Positions 35,925 to 44,656 of a DNA stretch of 64,000 nucleotides are shown one piece after another. The notes beneath the pieces are model-generated. The model made no database searches. It was not told where the DNA came from and saw nothing but the letters and a program-made list of their open reading frames with translations. The translations under genes were made by a program, and so were the position numbers. Source of the DNA: Pullilachnospira sp963929535 (GTDB lineage: Bacteria > Bacillota > Clostridia > Lachnospirales > Lachnospiraceae); assembly GCA_963929535.1 (NCBI GenBank), contig CAWVIZ010000005.1, positions 62,001-126,000 of the forward strand. The letters run 5' to 3'. Position 1 is the stretch's first letter. Each line of letters opens with the position of its first letter.

Positions 35925-37079
35925 ATGAAAAACAGGACATGGAAAACAGCGGGAGTTCTGGGGGGCATACTGATGCTCAGCGCAAGTGCGGGAACTCTGG
36001 TACATGCAGAGGAAATGACCAGTGAGGTTATAGGAGAACAGACTGCGGATTCCGTCCCGGAGACATATGATTTACAGGAACAGAGTACAGAGGAGCAGAA
36101 AGAAGAAGCCAGCGCAGGAGAAAGCAGTACCGGAGAAACCGATGCGGGAGAGAAGGATTCGGCAGAAAACGGCACTGGGGAAGCTCAGAATCAGGAAAGT
36201 GCCTGGGCGAACAAAGCGGCGGCAGATGTGAACAGCTACGCCAACGTAAGAGCAGAGGCTTCTGTGGAAGCGGAGAAAGCCGGTGTGCTGCCGAAGGGGG
36301 CAGCCGCTGATGTCATAGAGCAGCAGGGTGAATGGACAAAAATTGTGTCCGGTGAGGTTGAAGGGTATGTAAAGACAGAGCTTCTGGCATTTTCAGAGGA
36401 GGGTCAGGATCTCTATGAGTCTACATACGGAAATCAGGGAACAGTAACAGCCAGTTCCCTGCGTATCAGAAGCACCCCGTCCCTGGAGGGCGAGGTGGTA
36501 GGCGCGAAACCTCAGGGAAGCCAGGTGACGCTGATCGGCCAGGAAGGGGACTGGTATCAGGTGGATCTGGGTGAGGCAGGGCAGGCCTACATGTTTGCGG
36601 AGTATATTGAAATAGAAGAAAATCAGGCGCTGACCATGGAAGAATATCAGGCGAAGCTTGAAGCTGAAGAGGAACAGCGCCGCAGGGAACAGGAACAGCA
36701 GGAAGCGGCCAGCCAGGCATCGGCCCAGGCGTCAGGGGTTTCTGTTTCGGGCAGTGAGCTGGATCTTCTGGCGGCCATCATACAGTGTGAAGCCGGGGGA
36801 GAGAGCCATACGGGAAAGGTGGCTGTGGGAGCAGTGATCATGAACCGGGTAAGAAGCAGCCAGTTCCCCAACAGCATCACGGAGGTGGTATATCAGAGCG
36901 GCCAGTTCTCACCGGTGGCCAGCGGGATACTTTCTTCGGTGCTGTCCCAGGGGGCCAGAAGTGACTGTTATGCGGCAGCGCAGGAAGCGTTGAACGGATC
37001 CAATCCGGTGGGAGGCGCGCTGTACTTCAACAGCGGATCCGGAAAGGGGATCCAGATCGGGAATCAGCATTTCTATTAA
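35925..37079 (+). CDS. Secreted SH3-domain cell-wall hydrolase (SleB-type)
   Basis: 384 residues. Signal peptide MKNRTWKTAGVLGGILMLSA...VHAEE, an acidic Glu/Ser/Gly linker, two bacterial SH3 domains (near 90-150 starting SYANVRAEAS, and near 165-225 with ASSLRIRSTPSLEGEVVG), a Gln/Ala-rich spacer, and a C-terminal Hydrolase_2 domain. That domain has LAAIIQCEAGGESHTGKVAVGAVIMNR, with the catalytic Glu in CEAGGE. It is related to the spore cortex enzyme SleB but the SH3 domains point to vegetative wall binding. Confidence 0.93.
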   Translation: MKNRTWKTAGVLGGILMLSASAGTLVHAEEMTSEVIGEQTADSVPETYDLQEQSTEEQKEEASAGESSTGETDAGEKDSAENGTGEAQNQESAWANKAAADVNSYANVRAEASVEAEKAGVLPKGAAADVIEQQGEWTKIVSGEVEGYVKTELLAFSEEGQDLYESTYGNQGTVTASSLRIRSTPSLEGEVVGAKPQGSQVTLIGQEGDWYQVDLGEAGQAYMFAEYIEIEENQALTMEEYQAKLEAEEEQRRREQEQQEAASQASAQASGVSVSGSELDLLAAIIQCEAGGESHTGKVAVGAVIMNRVRSSQFPNSITEVVYQSGQFSPVASGILSSVLSQGARSDCYAAAQEALNGSNPVGGALYFNSGSGKGIQIGNQHFY

Positions 37080-37087
37080 AAGGAAGG

Positions 37088-37117
37088 GGAGAGTTTCCAC
37101 AGGAAACTCTCCTTTTT
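37088..37117 (+). terminator. Terminator of the hydrolase gene
   Basis: GGAGAGTTTCC and GGAAACTCTCC around ACA, followed by TTTTT. Confidence 0.93.
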
Positions 37118-37181
37118 CCATTGTGTTTTTGGGGGATATATTGTATGATATCAGAAAGATACTTGGAAGGAGGAGGCTGTC

Positions 37182-37619
37182 ATGGATGCGATTGTATGGC
37201 TGGGAATTGTGATCGTGCTGATCATCATCGAGATTGCCACGCTGGGGCTGACCACCATCTGGTTTGCCGGGGGTGCTCTGGCTGCCTGTATTGCCGCGCT
37301 GCTTCAGGCGGATCTGATGATCCAGGTACTGCTGTTTCTGGCGGTGTCGGTGCTGCTGCTTTTATTTACCCGGCCTGTGGCCGCCCGGTATCTGAACAGA
37401 AACCGGACAAAAACCAATGTGGAAGGCTTGATCGGTACGCAGGGGGTAGTCCTGGAGACGGTGGATAACCTGAAAGGCCAGGGGATGATCCGGCTGAATG
37501 GACTGGAATGGACAGCCAGAACCGAGGAGGATGGAGAGATTCTTGCCAGGGACACTGTGGTGGAGGTGGTAAGGATCGACGGTGTGAAAGCAATTGTCCG
37601 AAAAAAAGGAGGGAAATGA
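37182..37619 (+). CDS. NfeD-family membrane protein (short form)
   Basis: 145 residues. Three to four hydrophobic helices in the first 80 residues and a C-terminal OB-fold (IGTQGVVLETVDNLKGQGMIRLNG). This is the NfeD1b form without protease domain. It starts after AAGGAGG and is followed after three bases by a slipin gene. The pair is a known conserved unit in membrane microdomain organisation. Confidence 0.9.
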   Translation: MDAIVWLGIVIVLIIIEIATLGLTTIWFAGGALAACIAALLQADLMIQVLLFLAVSVLLLLFTRPVAARYLNRNRTKTNVEGLIGTQGVVLETVDNLKGQGMIRLNGLEWTARTEEDGEILARDTVVEVVRIDGVKAIVRKKGGK

Positions 37620-37622
37620 CGT

Positions 37623-38549
37623 ATGGAATGGGTAATACTGATTCTGGTGCTGATCCTGCTGCTGCTGGTGGTGCTGTCCTGTATCAAGGTGGTACCCCAG
37701 GCAAAGGCATTTGTGGTGGAGCGGCTGGGGGCTTACCAGGGGACCTGGTCTACGGGACTGCATTTTAAGATCCCGTTTATTGAGCGGGTAGCCAACCGGG
37801 TGAATCTGAAGGAACAGGTGGTGGATTTTCCGCCTCAGCCTGTGATCACCAAGGATAACGTAACGATGCAGATTGATACGGTAATCTTTTTCCAGATCAC
37901 AGATCCCAAGCTGTTTGCCTATGGAGTGGAGAACCCGATCATGGCCATTGAGAATCTGACGGCTACTACCCTGAGGAATATCATCGGAGATATGGAGCTG
38001 GATGAAACGCTGACCTCCCGTGAGGTTATCAACACCAAGATGCGGTCGGCGCTGGATATTGCCACGGATCCCTGGGGAATCAAGGTGAATCGGGTGGAAC
38101 TGAAAAATATCATGCCTCCGGCGGCTATTCGGGAGGCTATGGAGAAGCAGATGAAGGCGGAACGGGAGCGCCGGGAGGCTATCCTGATCGCGGAGGGTGA
38201 GAAAAAATCCACGATTTTGGTGGCAGAAGGAAAGAAGGAATCTGCCATTCTGGACGCTGAGGCGGAAAAGCAGTCGGCGATCCTGCGGGCTGAGGCAGAG
38301 AAGGAGCGGATGATCAAGGAGGCAGAAGGAGAAGCTCAGGCTATCCTGAAAGTGCAGCAGGCCAATGCGGATGGAATCCGTTTCCTGAAGGAGGCCGGTG
38401 CAGACCAGACGGTTCTGACCATGAAGAGCCTGGAGGCTCTGGAAGAGATGGCCAGAGGTCAGGCCACCAAGATCATTGTACCCTCTGATCTGCAGGGGCT
38501 GGCAAGCCTTGCCACCTCCCTGAAGGAGATCATGGTGGACAAAGAATAG
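37623..38549 (+). CDS. Slipin/paraslipin (SPFH/band 7 protein)
   Basis: 308 residues. One N-terminal membrane hairpin, the band 7 domain (ERLGAYQGTWSTGLHFKIP, IENLTATTLRNIIGDMELD), then an Ala/Glu/Lys coiled coil with repeats such as ILIAEGEKKSTILVAEGKK, typical of QmcA/STOML2-like proteins. It oligomerises on the inner membrane. Partner of the NfeD protein just upstream. Confidence 0.93.
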   Translation: MEWVILILVLILLLLVVLSCIKVVPQAKAFVVERLGAYQGTWSTGLHFKIPFIERVANRVNLKEQVVDFPPQPVITKDNVTMQIDTVIFFQITDPKLFAYGVENPIMAIENLTATTLRNIIGDMELDETLTSREVINTKMRSALDIATDPWGIKVNRVELKNIMPPAAIREAMEKQMKAERERREAILIAEGEKKSTILVAEGKKESAILDAEAEKQSAILRAEAEKERMIKEAEGEAQAILKVQQANADGIRFLKEAGADQTVLTMKSLEALEEMARGQATKIIVPSDLQGLASLATSLKEIMVDKE

Positions 38550-38638
38550 GGATAAAGGCGCGGAAAGGCCGGGCAGTTGCCGTCCTTCTGCGTATAAGGT
38601 GGGGAGTCTTGGCAGGACTCCCCGCCTGCATTTTGCGC

Positions 38639-38830
38639 GATACGCCCGGAAAGTGACCGCCATGCTTGCATGAGCGGGCAATAGCCGGGCAACGGACAGC
38701 GAACGGCAATGCCGTGAGCTGCCCGCAGTATCGCGGAACTCGGATAGGGGAAGGAAATTCCCCCTATCCGAGAGATACGCCCGGAAAGAGACCGCCATGC
38801 CTGCATGAGCGGGCAATAGCCGGGCAACCG
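38639..38830. repeat. Duplicated repeat flanking a palindrome
   Basis: GATACGCCCGGAAAG...GCGGGCAATAGCCGGGCAAC occurs twice (from 38639 and from 38775, about 57 bases each, few differences). Between them, CTCGGATAGGGG and CCCCTATCCGAG at 38739-38773 form an inverted repeat. A diverged relative lies at 58746-58800. No gene is seen in the gap 38550-38967. Confidence 0.7.
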
Positions 38831-38967
38831 CCATGCCTGGATCCTGTGCAGACAGGAGATCTGCTGGGCCTGGGCGGAGCCGGGGCAAGGCAGCCGTCCG
38901 CGGGCATCGGGCAGATAGGACAAGAACCGGCCAAGGCAGGCCGGGAATGACAGATAAGGAGAGTATA

Positions 38968-40143
38968 ATGGGTGAAGGAAAACCGGTGATAGAACTGGAA
39001 AGGGAATATGGGATCGTGCTGGAGGGAGGAGGAGCCAAGGGAGCTTATCAGATCGGCGCCTGGAGAGCGCTGAGAGAGGCCGGGGTGAAGATCCGGGGAG
39101 TGGCGGGGACCAGTGTGGGAGCGCTGAACGGAGCGCTGATGTGTATGGGGGATCTGGAGCTGGCGGAATCCGTATGGAGGGATCTTACCTATTCCCAGGT
39201 TATGGACGTGGAAGACCAGAAAATGGAAATGCTGATGGAAGGGAACATGCCCTTCTGGGAGGCTGTAGGACAGGTGTTCCAGCGGATGGGAGAAGGCGGG
39301 GTGGATGTGACTCCGCTGAAAGAGCTGCTGCTTCGGGTGGTGGATGAGGAGAAGATCCGGAATTCTCCCATGGAGCTGTATATCAAGACCTTCAGCCTGG
39401 ATCAGATGAAGGAGCTGGATATCGATCTGAAGCAGGTGGAGCCTGGACAGATGAAGGATTTTCTGCTGGCAAGCGCCTATATTTTTCCCCTGTTCAAGCA
39501 TGAAAAGCTGATGGGGGCCCGGTACATCGACGGAGGAGCCATCAACAATGTGCCGCTGGATTCTCTGGTGGACAGGGGGTATCAGGATATCATCATGATC
39601 CGGATCTTCGGGATCGGCAGGGAAAAGAGGATCCGGATTCCGGAGGACACCAGGATCATCAGCATCGAGCCCCGGGTAAACCTGGGAAATATCATTGATT
39701 TTAATCCCTCCAGGAGCCGCAGGAATATGAAAATCGGTTATCTGGATGCCAAAAGGGTGCTGTACGGGCTGAAAGGACGCATTTATTATATTGAAGAAAA
39801 TCAGGAAGAGTGTTATTATTTAAAACATCTATTGCAGATACCGGAGGAATCCATGGACAGGATCCTGGCCTGGTATCGGGCTGAAGACGAGCCGGGACAG
39901 AGACTGCGCGCCATGACGGAAGTGGTCCTGCCGGGAACCGCTATGGAACTGAAGCTGGGAAGAGACTGGGATTACCGCCAGCTCTACCTGGCCTGCCTGG
40001 AGGCCACAGCCAAGCTGTGCCGGGTACCCAAGTACAGAATCTATACCGTGGAGGAACTGTGCCAGGCCGTAAAAACCCGGCTGCAGGCCATGGGAGAAAA
40101 ACGGCGGGGAGACCTCCCGGCATTTACCGGATTCTTTTGGTGA
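38968..40143 (+). CDS. Patatin-like phospholipase
   Basis: 391 residues from ATG 38968, chosen for AAGGAG five bases upstream; ATG 38947 is in frame. GIVLEGGGAKGAYQIG is the oxyanion loop, GTSVGALNG the nucleophile elbow, and YIDGGAINNVPLD carries the catalytic Asp. It is a cytoplasmic or membrane-associated lipid acyl hydrolase. The C-terminal 130 residues are family-specific. Followed by argF after 53 bases. Confidence 0.92.
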   Translation: MGEGKPVIELEREYGIVLEGGGAKGAYQIGAWRALREAGVKIRGVAGTSVGALNGALMCMGDLELAESVWRDLTYSQVMDVEDQKMEMLMEGNMPFWEAVGQVFQRMGEGGVDVTPLKELLLRVVDEEKIRNSPMELYIKTFSLDQMKELDIDLKQVEPGQMKDFLLASAYIFPLFKHEKLMGARYIDGGAINNVPLDSLVDRGYQDIIMIRIFGIGREKRIRIPEDTRIISIEPRVNLGNIIDFNPSRSRRNMKIGYLDAKRVLYGLKGRIYYIEENQEECYYLKHLLQIPEESMDRILAWYRAEDEPGQRLRAMTEVVLPGTAMELKLGRDWDYRQLYLACLEATAKLCRVPKYRIYTVEELCQAVKTRLQAMGEKRRGDLPAFTGFFW

Positions 40144-40196
40144 AGGAGTACGGGGGCCCTGTGGCAGACCGGAGAAAAACATGAGGAGGAATTGTG

Positions 40197-41186
40197 ATGA
40201 ACCTGAAAGGACGTAATTTTCTGACACTGAAGGATTATACACCGGAGGAGATCTCTTATCTGCTGGATCTGGCGGCAGAGCTGAAGGATAAGAAAAAGAA
40301 AGGGATTCCGGTTGACACCCTGCGGGGGAAAAATGTTGCCCTGATCTTTGAGAAAACCAGTACCAGAACCCGCTGTTCCTTCGAGGTGGCGGCCCATGAT
40401 CTTGGAATGGGGACCACATATCTGGATCCCAAGAGCTCTCAGATCGGCAAGAAAGAGAGCATTGAGGATACGGCCAGGGTGCTGGGAAGCATGTATGAAG
40501 GTATCGAATACCGGGGATTCGGACAGGAGATCGTGGAAGAACTGGCGGCTCACGCGGGAGTGCCGGTGTGGAACGGTCTGACCAATGAGTATCATCCCAC
40601 CCAGATGCTGGCGGATATGCTGACGATCCGGGAGAATTTCGGCAGGCTGAAGGGAATCCGGCTGGTATATCTGGGGGATGCCCGGTATAACATGGGAAAT
40701 TCCTACATGATCGCCTGCGCGAAGATGGGAATGGACTTTGTGGCCTGTGCGCCGAAGAAATATTTCCCTGCCCGGGAGCTGGTGGACCAGTGCCGGGAGT
40801 ATGCCAGAGAGTCGGGCGCTTCCATCACCCTTACGGAGAATGTGGCGGAGGGAACCAGGGGAGCGGATGTGATCTGCACGGATGTGTGGGTATCTATGGG
40901 AGAGCCGGACGAGGTGTGGACGGAGAGGATCCGTGATCTGACACCCTACAAAGTGACCAGTGATGTGATGGCAAATGCGGGAGCTCAGGCCATTTTTCTC
41001 CACTGTCTGCCTTCCTTCCACGATCTGAAAACAGAGATTGGAAAGGAGATGGGAGAGCGTTTCGGGCTCACTGATATGGAAGTGACGGATGAGGTGTTCC
41101 GTTCTCCCCAGTCGAAAGTGTTCCAGGAGGCTGAAAACAGGATGCATACCATCAAGGCCGTGATGGCGGCTACTCTGGGGGCATAA
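40197..41186 (+). CDS. argF: Ornithine carbamoyltransferase
   Basis: 329 residues from ATG 40197 (AGGAGG seven bases upstream; a GTG lies one codon earlier). FEKTSTRTRCSFEVAA holds the carbamoyl phosphate site, and HCLPSFHD the ornithine loop Cys. It makes citrulline in arginine biosynthesis or runs in reverse in the deiminase pathway; no other arg or arc gene is adjacent, so direction is not settled. Co-directional with birA, which starts three bases later. Confidence 0.95.
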   Translation: MNLKGRNFLTLKDYTPEEISYLLDLAAELKDKKKKGIPVDTLRGKNVALIFEKTSTRTRCSFEVAAHDLGMGTTYLDPKSSQIGKKESIEDTARVLGSMYEGIEYRGFGQEIVEELAAHAGVPVWNGLTNEYHPTQMLADMLTIRENFGRLKGIRLVYLGDARYNMGNSYMIACAKMGMDFVACAPKKYFPARELVDQCREYARESGASITLTENVAEGTRGADVICTDVWVSMGEPDEVWTERIRDLTPYKVTSDVMANAGAQAIFLHCLPSFHDLKTEIGKEMGERFGLTDMEVTDEVFRSPQSKVFQEAENRMHTIKAVMAATLGA

Positions 41187-41189
41187 GGA

Positions 41190-42179
41190 ATGGAATCCAC
41201 CAAGACAAAGATTTTAACGGCTCTTAGAAACCGGGAGGGCTATCTGTCGGGACAGGAGCTGTGCGGCAGCCTGGGAATTTCCCGGACTGCTGTGTGGAAA
41301 TGTATCAAGCAGCTGGAGGCGGAAGGGTACCGGATCGACGCGGTGCCCAACAGAGGCTACTGCCTGCGCAGGACCCCGGATATTCTGGGGGAGAGCGAGA
41401 TCAGAAGCCGTCTGAAAACCCGCTGGGTGGGGCAGAGAGTGGAGTATCTGGATCAGGTGGACTCCACCAACACCCGGGCCAAGCAGCTGGCGGAGGAGGG
41501 AGCCCCCTCCGGCACTCTGGTGGCAGCGGGAATGCAGACCAAAGGTAAGGGAAGAAGAGGCCGGGTATGGGATTCCCGGCCGGGAAACTCCATTTATATG
41601 ACGCTGCTTTTGCGCCCGGAAATCTCTCCTGCCAAGGCATCCATGCTGACGCTGGTGATGGGACTGGCGGCGGTGCAGGGGATCCGGCGGGCTACAGGCG
41701 CCGATACCAGGATCAAATGGCCCAATGATGTGGTACTGAATGGGAAAAAGCTGGTGGGGATCCTGACAGAGATGAACGCTCAGATCGACTATATTGAGTA
41801 TGTGGTGATCGGTGTGGGGATCAATGTGAATCAGGAGGAATTTCCCCAGGAGCTTGAAGATAAGGCTACCTCTCTGCGGGCTGAACTGGGAGAAAAGGCT
41901 GACAGGGCCGCCATTGTGGCAGAGGTTCTTGGCGCTTTTGAGAAGGACTACGAGATTTTCTGCCGGACAGAGGATCTGTCGGGACTTGCGGAGGCATACG
42001 GAGAGGTGCTGGCCAATACCGGAAAACCGGTGCGGGTCCTGGAGCCCGGCAATGAGTATGAAGGAGTGGCCCATGGGATTGATGAGCTGGGACGGCTTCT
42101 GGTAGAGCGCCCGGACGGAACTGTGGAGCGGGTATATTCCGGCGAAGTATCTGTGAGAGGGCTTTACAGCTATGTATAG
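41190..42179 (+). CDS. birA: BirA, biotin-protein ligase with repressor domain
   Basis: 329 residues. N-terminal winged helix (GYLSGQELCGSLGISRTAVWKCIKQ) followed by the ligase domain with TKGKGRRGRVWDS and IKWPNDVVLNGKKLVGIL, and a C-terminal SH3-like part. It biotinylates carboxylase subunits and can repress biotin genes. Starts three bases after argF and is probably in the same transcript. Confidence 0.95.
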   Translation: MESTKTKILTALRNREGYLSGQELCGSLGISRTAVWKCIKQLEAEGYRIDAVPNRGYCLRRTPDILGESEIRSRLKTRWVGQRVEYLDQVDSTNTRAKQLAEEGAPSGTLVAAGMQTKGKGRRGRVWDSRPGNSIYMTLLLRPEISPAKASMLTLVMGLAAVQGIRRATGADTRIKWPNDVVLNGKKLVGILTEMNAQIDYIEYVVIGVGINVNQEEFPQELEDKATSLRAELGEKADRAAIVAEVLGAFEKDYEIFCRTEDLSGLAEAYGEVLANTGKPVRVLEPGNEYEGVAHGIDELGRLLVERPDGTVERVYSGEVSVRGLYSYV

Positions 42180-42217
42180 GCGCAGCCGCCCGGGCGGCGC
42201 GGAATCCGGGTAAGACC

Positions 42218-42441
42218 TGCGGGCGCCAGGCTGCGGAAATCGCAGCCTGTGTGCATGCATTTGTAACAGTGAAGCCGGAGGAGGGGACTGTTGTTATAGT
42301 TCGGCCTTCCAATATCCCGCGAGGTGTCACGCTGCATTCGCAGCGTGATCCCGAGATTTGCGGGCGCCAGGCTGCGGAAATCGCAGCCTGTGTGCATGCA
42401 TTTGTGACAGTGAAGCCGGAAGGCTGAACTGTTACGAACTG
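42218..42441. repeat. MITE-like element with duplicated right half
   Basis: A 62-base segment starting TGCGGGCGCCAGGCTGCGG occurs at 42218-42279 and 42359-42420 with one mismatch. Between them lies TAGTTCGGCCTTCCAATATC (42294 on) and the hairpin TCACGCTGC-ATTC-GCAGCGTGA (42327-42348). The second copy ends GGAAGGCTGAACTGTTA, which is the inverse of the left end. So 42290-42441 is one full element, preceded by the right half of another. Confidence 0.75.
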
Positions 42442-42481
42442 TTGCAGGTCCGGGCTTAAAGGACGCATACAGGAGGGAAAG

Positions 42482-42829
42482 ATGTATTCGGAGAATGTTG
42501 TGCTGTGCGGTGCCAGCGCTTATGAGAGAAAATACTATTTTAACCAGGATTTTGACGCGCTTCCCCAGCAGGTGAAGGATGAACTGCAGATCATGTGTGT
42601 GATGTACACAGAAGAAGTGGGAGGCGTGCTGACACTGGAATTCGACCAGGATGGAAATCTGGAGTTTAAGGTGGAATCCCTGGAGGCAGACGCCATGTTT
42701 GACGATATCGGCAGCGTGCTGCGCATTAAGGAGCTGAGACGGACCAAGCAGGAGCTTCTGGAATCCCTGGAGCTCTACTACCGGGTATTCTTTCTGGGAG
42801 AGGACGTGGACGGGAGCGAAGAGGAATGA
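42482..42829 (+). CDS. Conserved small protein (DUF6145-like)
   Basis: 115 residues, AGGAGGG upstream. MYSENVVLCGASAYERKYYFNQ and a central LQIMCVMYTEEVGGVLTLEFDQDGNLEF followed by ELYYRVFFLGED. I recall this pattern as a Lachnospiraceae family of unknown function usually next to dusB. Acidic, no membrane segment. Its stop overlaps the dusB start by four bases. Confidence 0.72.
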   Translation: MYSENVVLCGASAYERKYYFNQDFDALPQQVKDELQIMCVMYTEEVGGVLTLEFDQDGNLEFKVESLEADAMFDDIGSVLRIKELRRTKQELLESLELYYRVFFLGEDVDGSEEE

Positions 42830-43788
42830 AACTTCAGATTGGAAATGTAACGCTTCAGAATCAGGTGATCTTAGCGCCGATGGCAGGGGTAACTGACCTG
42901 CCATTTCGTCTGTTATGCAAAGAACAGGGGGCGGGGCTTCTGTGCATGGAGATGGTGAGCGCCAAGGCAATTTACTATAATAACAGGAACACGGATACTC
43001 TGATGGAGATCGATGACCGGGAACGGCCGGTGTCTCTGCAGTTTTTTGGATCGGATCCTTATATCATGAGCGAGATGGCAAAGAGGATCGAAGAACGGCC
43101 CTTCGATATTCTGGATGTGAATATGGGATGTCCAGTGCCGAAGGTGGTGAACAACGGGGAAGGGTCCGCCCTGATGAAGGATCCTGCTCTGGTGAGAAAG
43201 ATCGTCACTGCCATGGCCCGGGCTGTGAAAAAGCCGCTGACCGTAAAGATACGGAAGGGATTTGACGAGGATCATGTGAATGCTGTGGAGATCGCCAGGA
43301 TCATTGAGGACAGCGGAGCGGCGGCCATAGCGGTCCACGGCAGGACCCGGCAGCAGTATTATTCCGGGAAAGCAGACTGGGAGATCATCCGGAAGGTGAA
43401 AGAGGCTGTTTCGATTCCGGTGATCGGGAACGGTGATGTGGATTCTCCCCGGAAAGCCAGGGAAATGCTGGAACAGACCGGATGTGACGGAGTGATGGTG
43501 GGAAGAGCGGCCCAGGGAAATCCCTGGATCTTCCGACAGATCGTCCATTATCTGGATACAGGGGAGCTGCTGCCGGGTCCCACTGTCCGGCAGGTTAAGG
43601 ATATGATGCTCCGACACGCCAGAATGCAGCTTCAATATAAGGGCGAGTATACGGGAATGCGGGAGATGAGAAAACATGTGGCCTGGTATACGGCGGGATT
43701 TCCCCATTCCTCCCGGCTTCGCGCTGCGCTGAATGAGATCTCTTCCCTGGAAGAACTGGAGCAGCTGTTGGAAGAATGGCAGGTATGA
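42826..43788 (+). CDS. dusB: tRNA-dihydrouridine synthase
   Basis: 320 residues. VILAPMAGVTDLPFR at the N-terminus, the catalytic Cys in NMGCPVPKVVN near 100-110, HGRTRQQYYSGKADW and VIGNGDVDSP, DGVMVGRAAQGNPW for FMN binding: a DusB-type enzyme. It reduces uridines in the tRNA D-loop. Translationally coupled to the DUF6145-like gene. Confidence 0.95.
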   Translation: MKLQIGNVTLQNQVILAPMAGVTDLPFRLLCKEQGAGLLCMEMVSAKAIYYNNRNTDTLMEIDDRERPVSLQFFGSDPYIMSEMAKRIEERPFDILDVNMGCPVPKVVNNGEGSALMKDPALVRKIVTAMARAVKKPLTVKIRKGFDEDHVNAVEIARIIEDSGAAAIAVHGRTRQQYYSGKADWEIIRKVKEAVSIPVIGNGDVDSPRKAREMLEQTGCDGVMVGRAAQGNPWIFRQIVHYLDTGELLPGPTVRQVKDMMLRHARMQLQYKGEYTGMREMRKHVAWYTAGFPHSSRLRAALNEISSLEELEQLLEEWQV

Positions 43789-43897
43789 GAAATCCGGGCA
43801 GGACTTCTCCCCCGGGACGTGCGGGAACGGATGCCCCGGCCTGCCGGTGAACGGAAATGGACGTTACCCGGATTTGTTCGATTTAACACAGGAAAGG

Positions 43898-43926
43898 TTG
43901 ACAATCGGGCGTCTTTCCTTTATAAT
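43898..43926 (+). promoter_or_regulatory. Perfect consensus sigma-A promoter of greA-lysS
   Basis: TTGACA, exactly 17 bases, TATAAT. The leader to the greA start is about 180 bases; no riboswitch or T-box motif was recognised in it. Confidence 0.9.
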
Positions 43927-44110
43927 ACAGTGATTGTTAAAAGGGGAAAATACAGGCCTCCGGAGGGTTTCGGTAATTTCTGGAATCAGCCGCAGGTCTG
44001 TGTAATATTTATGAGAGAGGGAAATAATTCTTGGGTTAAGGTTGGAAGTACAGCCAGGCAGTTCCCTGTATTTTAAAGAGGACTGTAAGTATTGGAAAGA
44101 AAGGAAACGG

Positions 44111-44599
44111 ATGGGAATGGAAGAAAAGAAAAACATACTGACTTATGCCGGACTGAAAAATCTGGAAGATGAACTTCACGATCTGAAGGTAGTAAAAAGG
44201 AAAGAGGTGGCCCAGAAGATCAAAGAGGCCAGAGAGCAGGGGGATTTATCAGAGAATGCGGAGTATGATGCCGCGAAGGACGAGCAGCGGGACATCGAAG
44301 CCCGGATCGAGGAGATCGAGAAGATCTTAAAGAACGCTGAGGTTGTGGTGGAAGACGAGGTTGACGACGGCAAGATCAGCGTGGGCTGCAAGGTGACGGT
44401 GCTGGATATGGAATATGATGAGGAGATGGAGTTCCAGCTGGTGGGATCCACCGAGGCCAACAGTCTGCAGGGAAAAATCTCCAATGAATCCCCGGTGGGG
44501 AAAGCGCTGATCGGAGCCAGACAGGACGATGTGGTGGATGTGGAAATGGGCGACAGCGTGATGCAGTACAAAGTGCTGAAGATCGAAAAGAATATCTAA
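44111..44599 (+). CDS. greA: Transcription elongation factor GreA
   Basis: 162 residues. N-terminal coiled coil (LTYAGLKNLEDELHDLK, AREQGDLSENAEYDAAKDEQ, with the acidic tip residues DLSENAEYD) and C-terminal FKBP-like domain with SPVGKALIGARQDDVVDV. It rescues backtracked RNA polymerase. The start is ATG 44111; ATG 44117 is possible. 57 bases separate it from lysS. Confidence 0.95.
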   Translation: MGMEEKKNILTYAGLKNLEDELHDLKVVKRKEVAQKIKEAREQGDLSENAEYDAAKDEQRDIEARIEEIEKILKNAEVVVEDEVDDGKISVGCKVTVLDMEYDEEMEFQLVGSTEANSLQGKISNESPVGKALIGARQDDVVDVEMGDSVMQYKVLKIEKNI

Positions 44600-44656
44600 T
44601 GAAAGTGAAGATGACGGCCAGGCAGTCATCGCCAGTGAAAACAGGAGGGATAAAAA

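Noticed and set aside
37362..39038. 558-codon open frame on the reverse strand across the NfeD-slipin genes
   Set aside because: It mirrors well-supported forward genes, has low-complexity His/Pro/Ser/Leu-rich composition and runs through repeats; no ribosome site or family match.
43927..44110. T-box or lysine riboswitch in the greA-lysS leader
   Set aside because: The T-box GGTGG-ACC-CG sequence and the lysine aptamer core were not found, and no terminator precedes greA.
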